Of a stretch of 64,000 nt of DNA, positions 44,217 to 53,058 are shown piece after piece (the stretch's first letter is position 1; the number at the start of each line of letters is the position of its first letter). Both the position numbers and the translations under genes were made by a program. The notes below the pieces were generated by a model. The model was not told the DNA's origin, ran no database searches, and saw nothing but the letters and a program-made list of their open reading frames with translations. The stretch spans positions 62,001-126,000 of the forward strand of contig NZ_JYKA01000002.1 in NCBI RefSeq assembly GCF_001676875.1. Reading direction: 5' to 3'. The stretch comes from Chromobacterium subtsugae. GTDB taxonomy: Bacteria > Pseudomonadota > Gammaproteobacteria > Burkholderiales > Chromobacteriaceae.

Positions 44217-44693
44217 ATGTACCGCCACATCATCGCCGCGATAGACGGCAGCAACAATTCCGACAAAGCGCTGCACGAAGCCATCCGCGTCGCCAAATTC
44301 AGCGACGCCCGGCTCACCCTGGTCCATATCGCCAGCCTGCGCGAACTGGCCGTCGACAGCCTGGGCGTCTACGCCGGCGACCCCGGCTACGACCTGGCGC
44401 TGCAGCAAGGCCAGGAGGCGCTGGCGCGCGCGCAGCAGCTGGCGCGCGAGGCCGGCCTGCACAATGTGCTGAGCCATCTGGAAAAAAGCTGGGAAGGCGG
44501 CCACGACCTGGCCGACCTGCTGATAGGCTACGCCCGCTCGCAGCAGGCCGACCTGGTGGTGCTGGGCACCCATGGCCGCAGCGGCCTGGCCCACCTGTTC
44601 ATGGGCAGCTTCGCCCAGGACGTGCTGCGCCGCAGCCACTGCCCGCTGCTGATCGTGCGCAGCACCGACGACGACGACATCCGCGTCGAGTAA
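44217..44693 (+). CDS. Universal stress protein, UspA family
   Basis: A 158-residue cytosolic protein with the UspA fold: start MYRHIIAAIDGSNNSDKALHEA (in part: HIIAAIDGSNNSDKALHEA), and the nucleotide-binding motif GTHGRSGLAHLFMGS followed by CPLLIVR. The G-x2-G pattern and downstream G(S) indicate the ATP-binding branch. AAGGAG six bases before ATG 44217 decides the start over long upstream extensions. Role: stress survival or signalling, partner unknown. The structured element lies in its upstream region. Confidence 0.95.
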   Translation: MYRHIIAAIDGSNNSDKALHEAIRVAKFSDARLTLVHIASLRELAVDSLGVYAGDPGYDLALQQGQEALARAQQLAREAGLHNVLSHLEKSWEGGHDLADLLIGYARSQQADLVVLGTHGRSGLAHLFMGSFAQDVLRRSHCPLLIVRSTDDDDIRVE

Positions 44694-44732
44694 AACCGCC
44701 ATCCGGCCCGCCTGGCGCGGGCTTTGTCTTTT

Positions 44733-45479
44733 TCAGCGGCGCGCGGCGTGGACGAAGAACTCGTGGTTGCCGTCGCCGCCCTTGATCGGACTGTCGAACC
44801 AGGCCAGCGTCTTCATGTTCTGCTCGGCCAGCACCCGGTTGATCTTGTCCTGCACCAGCGGATACAAGCTGGCGTCGCGAACGATGCCGCCCTTGGACAG
44901 CCCCTCGCGCCCCACCTCGAATTGCGGCTTGACCAGGCTGAGCAGGCGGCCGCCCGGCTTCAGCAGCGGCAGCGCCGACGGCAGCACCAGGCTCAGCGAG
45001 ATGAAGGACACGTCGCAGACCATCAGGTCGAAGCCATCGCCGTCGTTGGCGGCCAGCAGCGCGGCGTGGTCCAGCGCGCGCGCGTTGACGCCCTCGAAGT
45101 AGCGCACCCGCGCGTCGTCGCGCAGCCGCTGATGCAGCTGATCGTGGCCGACATCCACCCCCACCACCCGGCGCGCGCCGTATTGCAGCAGGCAGTCGGA
45201 AAAGCCGCCGGTGGACTGGCCGACATCCAGCGCGCACCAGCCGTCCACCGCGATGCCGGCCTGCGCCAGCGCGCCCTGCATCTTCAGGCCGCCGCGCGAC
45301 ACATAGCGGTCGGCCGCGTCGGCGACCACCGCGAATTCGGCATGCGGCGGAAACTTCTGGCTGGCCTTGGCCACCACCGCGCCCTGATGGCTGACGCGGC
45401 CGGCGGCGATCAGGTTCTGCGCGGCGGTGCGCGACGCGGCAAGCCCTTGTTCCACCAGCAAAATATCGATTCGGATCAT
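44733..45479 (-). CDS. TlyA family RNA methyltransferase (S4 domain)
   Basis: A 248-residue protein with an N-terminal S4 RNA-binding domain (IRIDILLVEQGLAASRTAAQ, about 1-60) and an FtsJ-like Rossmann methyltransferase domain. The latter has VSRGGLKMQGAL, the SAM motif ALDVGQSTGGFSDCLLQ and the catalytic region LMVCDVSFISL with KPQFEVGRE. TlyA proteins 2'-O-methylate rRNA, and some are described as hemolysins. ATG 45479 was chosen because the S4 domain starts there, and an in-frame upstream stretch is Pro/Arg-rich noise. It is convergent with the universal stress gene, 39 bp apart. Confidence 0.92.
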   Translation of the reverse strand: MIRIDILLVEQGLAASRTAAQNLIAAGRVSHQGAVVAKASQKFPPHAEFAVVADAADRYVSRGGLKMQGALAQAGIAVDGWCALDVGQSTGGFSDCLLQYGARRVVGVDVGHDQLHQRLRDDARVRYFEGVNARALDHAALLAANDGDGFDLMVCDVSFISLSLVLPSALPLLKPGGRLLSLVKPQFEVGREGLSKGGIVRDASLYPLVQDKINRVLAEQNMKTLAWFDSPIKGGDGNHEFFVHAARR

Positions 45480-45628
45480 CCGTGCTCCCCGCGGCGGCTT
45501 GGCAATGAAACGCGACAGGTTGGACAAGCCGCCCCGCCCTGTCAAGCGGCGCCGCCGCGCCGCCGCGCGGCGAAAAAATGCCGCCCAAAGGTTTACAAGA
45601 AAATGCTAATAATGTTAGTCTAAATAAC

Positions 45629-45862
45629 AATTGATTGATTTTATTCAATTATTCATCAGGATGCAGCCTGATGATCGACCGCCATTCGCCATCTCGCGAC
45701 AGTCGATCATGCCAACAGGCTGGCTCCATCCATCATCCGCCCGCACCGCCGGGCGGCGCGGAAAGCCCGGCCCAAGCCGGCCCCGCCAGCGGCGCTCGCC
45801 TTAGAGCCGCCATCTTCCCATCCCTTACGGCGACGCGCCCCGCGCGGGGCTTCGGCGTCGCC
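45629..45862 (+). promoter_or_regulatory. Folded leader region of the BCCT transporter gene
   Basis: The gap 45480-45881 includes an AT-rich patch (45600-45655) and successive inverted repeats: AATTGA/TCAATT (45629-45650); CATCAGG/CCTGATG (45654-45673); ATGATCGAC/GTCGATCAT (45671-45710, 9-bp perfect); and GGCGACGC/GCGTCGCC (45829-45862) enclosing GCCCCGCGCGGGGC. The second and third share bases 45671-45673 and so are partly exclusive. The last ends nine bases before the AAGGAG ribosome binding site. Promoter in the AT-rich patch plus a structured leader of about 200 nt is the simplest reading. Confidence 0.5.
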
Positions 45863-45881
45863 GCCATCGCAAGGAGCGCAG

Positions 45882-47414
45882 ATGGTTTTACGACTATCGC
45901 TGTTATTCACCGTATTGTTCGCCCTGTGGGGCGCGCTGGCCCCCGAACACATGGCCGCCGCCACCGGCCAGTGGCTGAGCTTCACCATCTCCCGCTTCGG
46001 CTGGTTCTACCTGCTATCGGTGTTCGGCTTCCTGGTGTTCGCGCTGTACCTGGCCTTCGGCCGTTTCGGCCACATCCGCCTGGGCAAGGAGGACGAGGAG
46101 CCCGAATTCTCGCGGCTGAGTTGGTTCGCCATGCTGTTTTCCGCCGGCATGGGCATCGGCCTGGTGTTCTGGGGCGTCGCCGAGCCGATCTCGCACTTCG
46201 CCGCGCCGGCCAGCGCCGGCACCGCGCCGCAGTCGGCCGACGCCGCGCGCGCCGCGATGCGCCATGTCTTCTTCCACTGGGGCCTGCATCCGTGGGCGGT
46301 GTACAGCCTGACCGCGCTGGTGCTGGCCTACTTCAAGTTCAACCGCGGCCAGCCCGGCCTGATCAGCGCCGCCTTCCGTCCGCTGCTGGGCGACCGGGTG
46401 AACGGCCCGATCGGCATCGCCATCGACGTGCTGGCGGTGCTGGCCACCGTGTTCGGCGTCGCCACCACGCTGGGCTTCGGCACGCTGCAGATCGAGAGCG
46501 GGCTGCAGATGCTGTTCGGCGTCCAGCCGTCCGACTGGCTGACCGTGGCCATCGTGGTGATCGCCACCGCGCTGTTCCTGCTGTCGTCGCTGACCGGCCT
46601 GTCGCGCGGCATCAAGTGGCTGTCCAACCTCAACATCTGTCTGGCCATCCTGCTGTTCCTGGCGGTGGTGGTGCTTGGCCCCACCGGCTTCATCTTCGAC
46701 ACCTTCACCACCACGCTGGGCGACTATCTAGGCAATCTGACCAGCACCAGCCTGCGGATGAGCCCGTTCACCCAGGGCACCTGGATGGCCAACTGGACGC
46801 TGTTCTACTGGGCGTGGTGGGTGACCTGGGCGCCGTTCGTCGGCATGTTCATCGCCCGCGTCTCCCGCGGCCGCACCATCCGCGAATTCATCGTCGGCGT
46901 GCTGCTGGTGCCGGCGCTGGCCAGCTTCGTCTGGTTCTCCGCCTTTGGCGGCGCCGCGCTGGACCTGCAGCTGTTCGGCGGCGCCGACCTGGTGTCCGCG
47001 GTCAAGAGCGACGTATCCACCGCGCTGTACGTGATGTTCGAGCAGCTGCCGGGCGGCCATGCGCTGTCGCTGCTGGCGATGGCGCTGGTGATCATCTTCT
47101 TCGTCACCTCGGCCGACTCCGCCACCTTCGTGCTGGGCATGTTCACCAGCGGCGGCAATCTCAACCCCAGCCACCGCGTCAAGCTGGTCTGGGGCGTGCT
47201 GCTGGCCGCGGTGGCGCTGATCCTGCTGCAAAGCGGCGGGCTCAAGGGCCTGCAGGCGGTGCTGATCGTCAGCGCGCTGCCCTTCATGCTGATCATGATA
47301 GGCATGGCGGTGTCGCTGTACCGGGCGCTGGACGAGGAAGAGCGCGACGGCCGCAAGCGCGAAATCCGCCGCCTGCGCCAGCTGGAAGCGCTGGAGCGCC
47401 GCGAGACGCGCTGA
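45882..47414 (+). CDS. BCCT family transporter (betaine/carnitine/choline)
   Basis: A 510-residue inner-membrane transporter with twelve hydrophobic helices. The family signature is WAWWVTWAPFVGMFIARVSRGRTIREF (shown in part: APFVGMFIARVSRGRT), and the GMGIGLVFWGVAEPISHF segment near residue 87 is the conserved Gly-rich and Trp region. The start has a short N-terminus, and the C-terminal tail is charged (EEERDGRKREIRRLRQLEALE, in part), which in osmotically controlled members senses stress. It likely imports a compatible solute such as glycine betaine. AAGGAG lies five bases before ATG 45882. A strongly folded leader precedes it. Confidence 0.93.
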   Translation: MVLRLSLLFTVLFALWGALAPEHMAAATGQWLSFTISRFGWFYLLSVFGFLVFALYLAFGRFGHIRLGKEDEEPEFSRLSWFAMLFSAGMGIGLVFWGVAEPISHFAAPASAGTAPQSADAARAAMRHVFFHWGLHPWAVYSLTALVLAYFKFNRGQPGLISAAFRPLLGDRVNGPIGIAIDVLAVLATVFGVATTLGFGTLQIESGLQMLFGVQPSDWLTVAIVVIATALFLLSSLTGLSRGIKWLSNLNICLAILLFLAVVVLGPTGFIFDTFTTTLGDYLGNLTSTSLRMSPFTQGTWMANWTLFYWAWWVTWAPFVGMFIARVSRGRTIREFIVGVLLVPALASFVWFSAFGGAALDLQLFGGADLVSAVKSDVSTALYVMFEQLPGGHALSLLAMALVIIFFVTSADSATFVLGMFTSGGNLNPSHRVKLVWGVLLAAVALILLQSGGLKGLQAVLIVSALPFMLIMIGMAVSLYRALDEEERDGRKREIRRLRQLEALERRETR

Positions 47415-47478
47415 ATGCCTAGGCCCGGCGCGGCTTTGGTGCGATGATGTGCGTATTGAATCTCGCAGTGGAGGATGT

Positions 47479-48111
47479 ATGGACACGCACCAACTGGACC
47501 CGATCGAAGTGCGCGTGCTGGGCGCGCTGGTGGAGAAGCAGGCGCTGACGCCGGACGCCTATCCGATGACGCTGAACGGCCTCGCCAGCGCCTGCAACCA
47601 GCTGACCAGCCGCGAGCCGGTGCTGCAGCTGTCCGACGCCGACATCAGCGCCGCGCTGGACGCGCTGATCGCCAAGCGGCTAGTGGGCGAGAGGCTGCCG
47701 GCCGGCAGCCGCGTCGCCAAGTACGAGCACCGCCTCAACTACGAATGGAATATCGACGGCGCGCGGCTAGCGGCGCTGACGCTGCTGATGCTGCGCGGGC
47801 CGCAGACCGGCGCCGAAATCCGCACCCGCGCCGGCCGCATCTACGGCTTTGCCGGCGTGGATGAAGTGGAAACCGCGCTGGCGGCGCTGGCCGACAAATA
47901 CCCGCCGCTGGCGATGAAGCTGGAGCGCCAGCCCGGCGAGCGCGAGGCGCGCTGGTGCCATCTGCTGAGCGGCGAGCCGCAGCAGGCCGAGGCTGCGGCT
48001 CCCTGCGAAATCATAGACGTGGGCCTCACCGGCCGCGTCGCCGCGCTGGAAGCCGAGGTGGCGGCGCTGAAAGCCAGGCTGCTGTCGCTGGAACAACATC
48101 TGGCCGGCTGA
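47479..48111 (+). CDS. YceH family protein (DUF480)
   Basis: A 210-residue cytosolic protein. It begins with two winged-helix-like repeats: DPIEVRVLGALVEKQALTPD with YPMTLNGLASACNQLTSREPV, which is the family hallmark, and the second from about residue 95 (LRGPQTGAEIRTRAGRIYGF). The C-terminal helix AALEAEVAALKARLLSLEQHL is a short coiled coil. Function is unknown. GGAGG precedes ATG 47479. It lies 64 bp after the BCCT gene and 62 bp before yfaZ, all on the plus strand. Confidence 0.9.
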   Translation: MDTHQLDPIEVRVLGALVEKQALTPDAYPMTLNGLASACNQLTSREPVLQLSDADISAALDALIAKRLVGERLPAGSRVAKYEHRLNYEWNIDGARLAALTLLMLRGPQTGAEIRTRAGRIYGFAGVDEVETALAALADKYPPLAMKLERQPGEREARWCHLLSGEPQQAEAAAPCEIIDVGLTGRVAALEAEVAALKARLLSLEQHLAG

Positions 48112-48173
48112 ACTTGTTTTTTAGCAATTGGTCACTATCTGTTCTGGTTTGATCCCACTAAGGAATGTGACCC

Positions 48174-48707
48174 ATGAAGAAACATCTGGCTTTCGCGCTG
48201 GCGCTGACCAGCCTGGCCGGCGGCGCCCATGCCGCCGACTACATCTTCGGCGCCGGCAACGGCACCCAGCAGCTCACCCGCACGTCGGACGGTTTCGGCA
48301 TCGGCCTCAACCTCGACTACCTGCGCCACGACCACAAGGGCAGCGCCGGCGGCGCCGGCCTGGAGTTCGCATTGCCGCTGGGCCCGCTGACCGTGGCGGC
48401 CGGCGGCAAGCTGATGGCGCTGTCGCCGGACAGCGGCTCCGCCACCGCGGCGATGATAGGCGGCCGCGCCAGCTTCGACGTGGCGCCCAAGGTCAAGGTG
48501 TTCGGCCAGGCCTACTACGCGCCGAGCAGCTTCGCCAGCGGCAGCGTCGACCGCGTCAGCGACTACGCCGCGGGCGTGCGCTGGAACGTGGCCGGCCCGT
48601 TCAGCGTGGAAGCCGGCTACCGCTACTTCGACATCCGCCGCGATGACGCCAGCCGCAGCCGCCGCCTTGCCGACGGCGCCTATCTGGGCGCCGGCCTGAG
48701 CTTCTAA
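48174..48707 (+). CDS. YfaZ family outer membrane protein
   Basis: A 177-residue protein with a signal peptide (1-20, cleavage after AHA). The mature part is a small beta-barrel: alternating hydrophobic strands, a final Phe at the C-terminus (GAYLGAGLSF), and the AGYRYFDIRRDDASR segment typical of YfaZ. Its transported or bound molecule is unknown. The terminator at 48726 follows it. Confidence 0.85.
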   Translation: MKKHLAFALALTSLAGGAHAADYIFGAGNGTQQLTRTSDGFGIGLNLDYLRHDHKGSAGGAGLEFALPLGPLTVAAGGKLMALSPDSGSATAAMIGGRASFDVAPKVKVFGQAYYAPSSFASGSVDRVSDYAAGVRWNVAGPFSVEAGYRYFDIRRDDASRSRRLADGAYLGAGLSF

Positions 48708-48725
48708 GCGCCGGCCCCGCCATGA

Positions 48726-48755
48726 AAAACGGCAGCTCGCGCTGCCGTTTTTTTT
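48726..48755. terminator. Bidirectional terminator between yfaZ and the M13 peptidase gene
   Basis: A stem AACGGCAGC / GCTGCCGTT with a TCGC loop has A residues on the left and eight T on the right. It can end the plus-strand yfaZ transcript and the minus-strand peptidase transcript. Confidence 0.88.
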
Positions 48756-48763
48756 GCCGCCGC

Positions 48764-50791
48764 TCACCACCACAGGTGGAAGCGCTGCGCCGGCGGCAAA
48801 TACATCTTGTCGCCCGGCTTGACGCCGAAAGCCTGATAGAACGGGTCCAGATTGCTGACCGTGCCGATCGGGCGGTACAGGTCGGGCGTGTGCGGATCGG
48901 ACACGATCTGCTTCACCGTCGCCGCGTCGCGGCTCTTGCTGCGCCACGACTGGGCGAAGGCCAGGAAAAAGCGCTGATCGCCGCTCATGCCGTCGATCAC
49001 CGGCGCTTCCTTGCCGCCCAGCGCGATCTTGTAGGCCTTGTAGGCGATTTCCAGGCCGGCGTTGTCGGCGATGTTTTCTCCCAGCGTCAACTCGCCATTG
49101 ACATGATGCCCCTTCACCGGCTCGAAAGCGCTGTACTGCTTGACCAGTTTGGCCGTCACTTCCTTGAAGTGCTTCTCGTCCGCCGGCGTCCACCAGTTGC
49201 GCATATTGCCGTCGCCGTCGAACTGATGGCCCTGATCGTCGAAACCGTGGCTGATTTCGTGGCCGATGGTGGCGCCGATGCTGCCGTAGTTGACCGCCAG
49301 ATCGAATTTGGGATCGAAATACGGCGATTGCAGGATGGCGGCCGGGAACACGATCTCGTTGTTGGCCGGGTTGTAGTAGGCGTTCACCGTTTGCGGCGTC
49401 ATGCCCCATTCGGCGCGGTCTACCGGCTCGTTCAGCCGCTTCGCGTCGCGCTGGTAATTGAACTGGCTGATGCGCGCCACGTTGCCGGCCAGATCGTCCG
49501 CCTTGATCTCCAGCGCGCCGTAATCGCGCCACTTGTCCGGGTAGCCGATCTTGGGCGTGTACTTGGCCAGTTTGGCGTGGGCCTCGCGCTTGGTGGCCGG
49601 CTCCATCCAGGACAAGGTATCGATGCTTTGGTCGTAGGCCTTGAGCAAATTGCGCACCAGCTCATCCGCCTGGCGCTTCGCCTCCGGCGTGAAGTACTTG
49701 GCCACATACAGCTTGCCCACCGCTTCTCCCATGCCCTCATTCACCAGCGACACCGCCTTTTTCCAGCGCGGGCGGTCGGCGCTGCGGCCATCCAGCACTT
49801 TGCCGTAGAAATCGAAGTGCGCGGCCACCCATGGCTTGTCCAGATAGGCGGCATACGCGTCCAGCGTGCGCAAGGTCAGGTAATCCTTCAACACCGCCAC
49901 CGGCGCATGCGACAGCGCGCCGGACAATTTGGCGAGGTAGCTGGGCTGATCCAGATTGACATCCTTGGCGGCGGACAATTGGGCGGCGGCGAAAATCCCC
50001 GGCCAGTCATAGCCGGGCAGGCGCTTGCCCAGATCGGCGACGGCCACCTTGTTGTAGGTCTTCTGGATGTCGCGGTTTTCGACATTGCTCCATTGCATCC
50101 GCGCCAGCTTGTCTTCCAGCGCGAATACCGCCTTGGCGCGGCTATCGGCCCGCTTTTCGCCGGCCAGCGTCAGCAGCTTGGCCAGATAGCGCTGATACGC
50201 CTTGCGCGCGGCGGCGAAATCCGCCGATTTGCCCAGATAGTAATCGCGGTCCATGCCCAGGCCCGACTGGCTGATGCCCGCCAGGTAGGCAGAGGAGTTC
50301 TTGGGGTCCTGCTGCACATAGAAACGGAACGGCGTATCCACCGGCTGTCCTTGCAGCTTGGCCATATAGGCGACCGCCTGGCCGGCGGAGGACAGGCCGG
50401 CGATCTCATCCAGCTGCGCGCGCAGCGGCGCCAGGCCCAGCTTGGCGATGGCGGCTTCATCCATGAAGCTCTGGTACAAGGCGGCGATCTTGCCCGCTTC
50501 CGGGGAAGAGGCGTCGCCGGCGGCATGCTCGATGATTTCGCGCACGCGCTGCTGGTTCAAGTCATACAGATATTCCGCGATGCCGGTGGACGAGCGTTCG
50601 GCCGGGATCTGCGCCCGCCGCATCCAGGCGCCGTTGGCGTACAGCGAAATATTGTCCTGGATGCGCACCGAATGATCGATGCCCTTCAGATCTATGCCAT
50701 ACGCGCCGTAATTCAGTTCTTCGGCGGGGCCCGCCCAGGCGGCCTGCAGGCACACCAGCAGGCTCAACGGCAACAGTCGCTTCATTTGCAT
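48764..50791 (-). CDS. M13 family zinc metalloendopeptidase (neprilysin/PepO-like), exported
   Basis: A 675-residue exported metallopeptidase. It has a signal peptide (1-20, cleavage near AWA-GP), an M13 N-terminal helical domain (about 25-420), and the catalytic domain with IGHEISHGFDDQG (His511, Glu512, His515 zinc ligands and catalytic Glu) and GENIADNAG (Glu572 third ligand, Asp576). The protein ends FHLWW rather than the CxxW typical of eukaryotic neprilysin. It cleaves oligopeptides in the periplasm or outside. GAGG six bases before ATG 50791 decides the start. It is divergent from the S46 peptidase gene. Confidence 0.95.
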   Translation of the reverse strand: MQMKRLLPLSLLVCLQAAWAGPAEELNYGAYGIDLKGIDHSVRIQDNISLYANGAWMRRAQIPAERSSTGIAEYLYDLNQQRVREIIEHAAGDASSPEAGKIAALYQSFMDEAAIAKLGLAPLRAQLDEIAGLSSAGQAVAYMAKLQGQPVDTPFRFYVQQDPKNSSAYLAGISQSGLGMDRDYYLGKSADFAAARKAYQRYLAKLLTLAGEKRADSRAKAVFALEDKLARMQWSNVENRDIQKTYNKVAVADLGKRLPGYDWPGIFAAAQLSAAKDVNLDQPSYLAKLSGALSHAPVAVLKDYLTLRTLDAYAAYLDKPWVAAHFDFYGKVLDGRSADRPRWKKAVSLVNEGMGEAVGKLYVAKYFTPEAKRQADELVRNLLKAYDQSIDTLSWMEPATKREAHAKLAKYTPKIGYPDKWRDYGALEIKADDLAGNVARISQFNYQRDAKRLNEPVDRAEWGMTPQTVNAYYNPANNEIVFPAAILQSPYFDPKFDLAVNYGSIGATIGHEISHGFDDQGHQFDGDGNMRNWWTPADEKHFKEVTAKLVKQYSAFEPVKGHHVNGELTLGENIADNAGLEIAYKAYKIALGGKEAPVIDGMSGDQRFFLAFAQSWRSKSRDAATVKQIVSDPHTPDLYRPIGTVSNLDPFYQAFGVKPGDKMYLPPAQRFHLWW

Positions 50792-50961
50792 GGGTTTCCT
50801 CTATTTCTTCTGGCCATGCCGGCACCCCGCCCCGGGGCGCCGGACATGACAATGCGGTGAAGCGATAGTACCCGCCCCCTGGGGACGCGACAATCCCGCC
50901 ATATTCAATTAGCATTTAATTCAGATATGATGACAATCAGCCCATCATTCATTGCGAAATC

Positions 50962-53001
50962 ATGCGAACAGCAATCCTCTTGCCCCTGCTTCTGGCCGCC
51001 GCCGGCCATGCCCGCGCGGACGAAGGCATGTGGACTTTCGACCATCCTCCCATCGCGCAGGTCAAGCAGCGCTACGGCGTCGAGCTGACGCCGGCCTGGC
51101 TGGACAATCTGCGCCAGGCGGCAGTCGATTTCGGCGCGTCCGCTTCTTTTGTCTCCCCGGACGGCTTGCTGCTGACCAACCACCATGTCGCGCTCGGCTG
51201 CCTGAACCAGCTCTCCAGCGCCCAGCGCGATCTGGTGGCCAAGGGATATCTGGCGCGCGAGCGGCGGCAGGAGCTGAAATGCCCCAACGGCACCGCCCGC
51301 GTGCTGGAGTCGTGGCAGGACGTCACCGCCGGCATCCAGGCCGCCTCTCCCGCCAGCCTGCCGCCGGAGCAACAGGCCAGCCGCCGCAAAACCGCCATCG
51401 CCGCAGCCGAACAGGCCTGCGACAAGGCCAGCGGGCTCAAATGCGAGGTCGTCAGCCTGTATAACGGCGCGGTTTACCAGCTGTACCGCTATCGCGAATG
51501 GAAGGACGTGCGGCTGGCCTTCGCGCCCGAATACCAGGCCGCCTTCTTCGGCGGCGACGCCGACAATTTCGTCTATCCGCGCCACGCGCTGGACATGGCG
51601 CTGCTGCGCGTTTACCAAAACGGCAAACCCTATCGGCCGCCGCATTACCTCAAGCTATCCCGCCAGGGCGTGGCAGAGGGCGAGGCGGTGTTCGTCGCCG
51701 GCCATCCCGGCCGCACCAGCCGGCTGGAAACGCTGGCCCAGCTGCAATTGCGCCGCGACGTGACCTTGCCGCTGCAGTTGGCGGATGCCCGAATGCAGCA
51801 GGCGCTGTTGCATCGCTATGCGGCACGCTCGCCCGAAGCGGCGCGCCAGGCCAATGACGCCCTGTTCGGCGCCGAGAACTGGCTCAAGTCGATGAGCGGC
51901 GAATATAAAGCGCTGCGCCAGCCCGAGCTGGAAGCCGCCAAGCGCCAGGAAGAAACCGAGCTGCAAGCCGCCTATCGCCAGGCGGGTCTGGCGGGCGATC
52001 CTTGGCAATCGGTCGAGCAAGCCGTCGACTACCAGCGCGGCCATTTCCTGGAAAGCTATTTCGTCGGCTATGGCCACCGCACGCTGCTGTCCCGCGCCGG
52101 CGCGCTGGTGGAGCTGGCGGCCGAGCGGCAGCTGCCCGAAGGCGAACGGCTGAACGGCTATAGCGACAGCGACCTGCCGGATCAGGAGCGCTGGATCCGC
52201 GCCGATACGCCCATCTATCCCGAGCTGGAAGTCGCTCGGCTGACCGGCCAGCTGGAGCAGATGCGCGCCAAGCTGGGCGCTGCGCACCCCGCCGTGCGCA
52301 TTCTGCTGGGCCAGGAGGAGCCGGCGGCGGCGGCGCGCCGCCTGATCGGCGGCAGCAAGCTCAATCTGGCGGGCGAAAGGCAAAAGCTGCTGGACGGCGG
52401 CGCGGCCGCCATCGCCGCCAGCGCCGACCCGCTCATCGCTGCGGCGCGCCAGCTCTACCCGTTGCGCCGTCAACTGGAACGCGGCGACGAGGCCCATGTC
52501 CACACGCCGCTGCGCCAAGCCGCCGCCCAGTTGGGCCAGGCCCGCTTCAAGCTATACGGCGACAGCCTGCCGCCGGACGCCACCGGCACGCTGCGGCTGA
52601 GCTACGGCAAAGTCGCCGGCTATGACGCCGACGGCGTCGCCACGCCGTGGAAAACGGTGATAGGCGGCGTCTACGCCCGCGCCAGCGCCTTCGACCAGCG
52701 CCCGCCCTTCCAACTGGCCGACGCTTTGGCGAAACAACGCCGCGCCATCAACCCCGACCTGCCGTTCAACTTCGTCAACACCGCCGACATCATCGGCGGC
52801 AACAGCGGCTCGCCGGTGGTGAACGCCAAGGGCGAGCTGGTCGGCCTGATCTTCGACAGCAATCTGGAAGGCCTGGCCGGCGGCCATATCTACAGCGACG
52901 CCAAGGCCCGCGCCATCGCCGTGGACAGCCGCGCCATCCTACATCTGCTGGACAAGGCTTACCATGCCCAGAATCTTTTAAAAGAACTGTCTCCGGCTTA
53001 A
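50962..53001 (+). CDS. S46 family dipeptidyl-peptidase (DPP7/DPP11-like), exported
   Basis: A 679-residue exported serine peptidase with a signal peptide (1-19, cleavage after ARA). The chymotrypsin-like triad is visible: His75 in TNHHVALG, an Asp in the PRHALDMALLRVY segment, and Ser615 in GGNSGSPVV. A large helical insert (about residues 250-560) is the dipeptide-selecting domain of the family. These enzymes remove dipeptides from N-termini in the periplasm of peptide-using bacteria. Whether it prefers hydrophobic or acidic residues cannot be settled by eye. It is divergent from the M13 gene, with a 170-bp AT-rich gap between them. Confidence 0.93.
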   Translation: MRTAILLPLLLAAAGHARADEGMWTFDHPPIAQVKQRYGVELTPAWLDNLRQAAVDFGASASFVSPDGLLLTNHHVALGCLNQLSSAQRDLVAKGYLARERRQELKCPNGTARVLESWQDVTAGIQAASPASLPPEQQASRRKTAIAAAEQACDKASGLKCEVVSLYNGAVYQLYRYREWKDVRLAFAPEYQAAFFGGDADNFVYPRHALDMALLRVYQNGKPYRPPHYLKLSRQGVAEGEAVFVAGHPGRTSRLETLAQLQLRRDVTLPLQLADARMQQALLHRYAARSPEAARQANDALFGAENWLKSMSGEYKALRQPELEAAKRQEETELQAAYRQAGLAGDPWQSVEQAVDYQRGHFLESYFVGYGHRTLLSRAGALVELAAERQLPEGERLNGYSDSDLPDQERWIRADTPIYPELEVARLTGQLEQMRAKLGAAHPAVRILLGQEEPAAAARRLIGGSKLNLAGERQKLLDGGAAAIAASADPLIAAARQLYPLRRQLERGDEAHVHTPLRQAAAQLGQARFKLYGDSLPPDATGTLRLSYGKVAGYDADGVATPWKTVIGGVYARASAFDQRPPFQLADALAKQRRAINPDLPFNFVNTADIIGGNSGSPVVNAKGELVGLIFDSNLEGLAGGHIYSDAKARAIAVDSRAILHLLDKAYHAQNLLKELSPA

Positions 53002-53024
53002 GCGCCGAGTCAGCGGCTCGACGA

Positions 53025-53058
53025 AAAACGGCCCACCCAGAAATGGGCGGGCCGTTTT
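53025..53058. terminator. Bidirectional terminator between the S46 and S9 peptidase genes
   Basis: A long stem, AAAACGGCCC pairing with GGGCCGTTTT, continues with CCC/GGG after one mismatch and closes on an AGAAAT loop. It touches the S9 stop codon on the minus strand. Confidence 0.88.
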
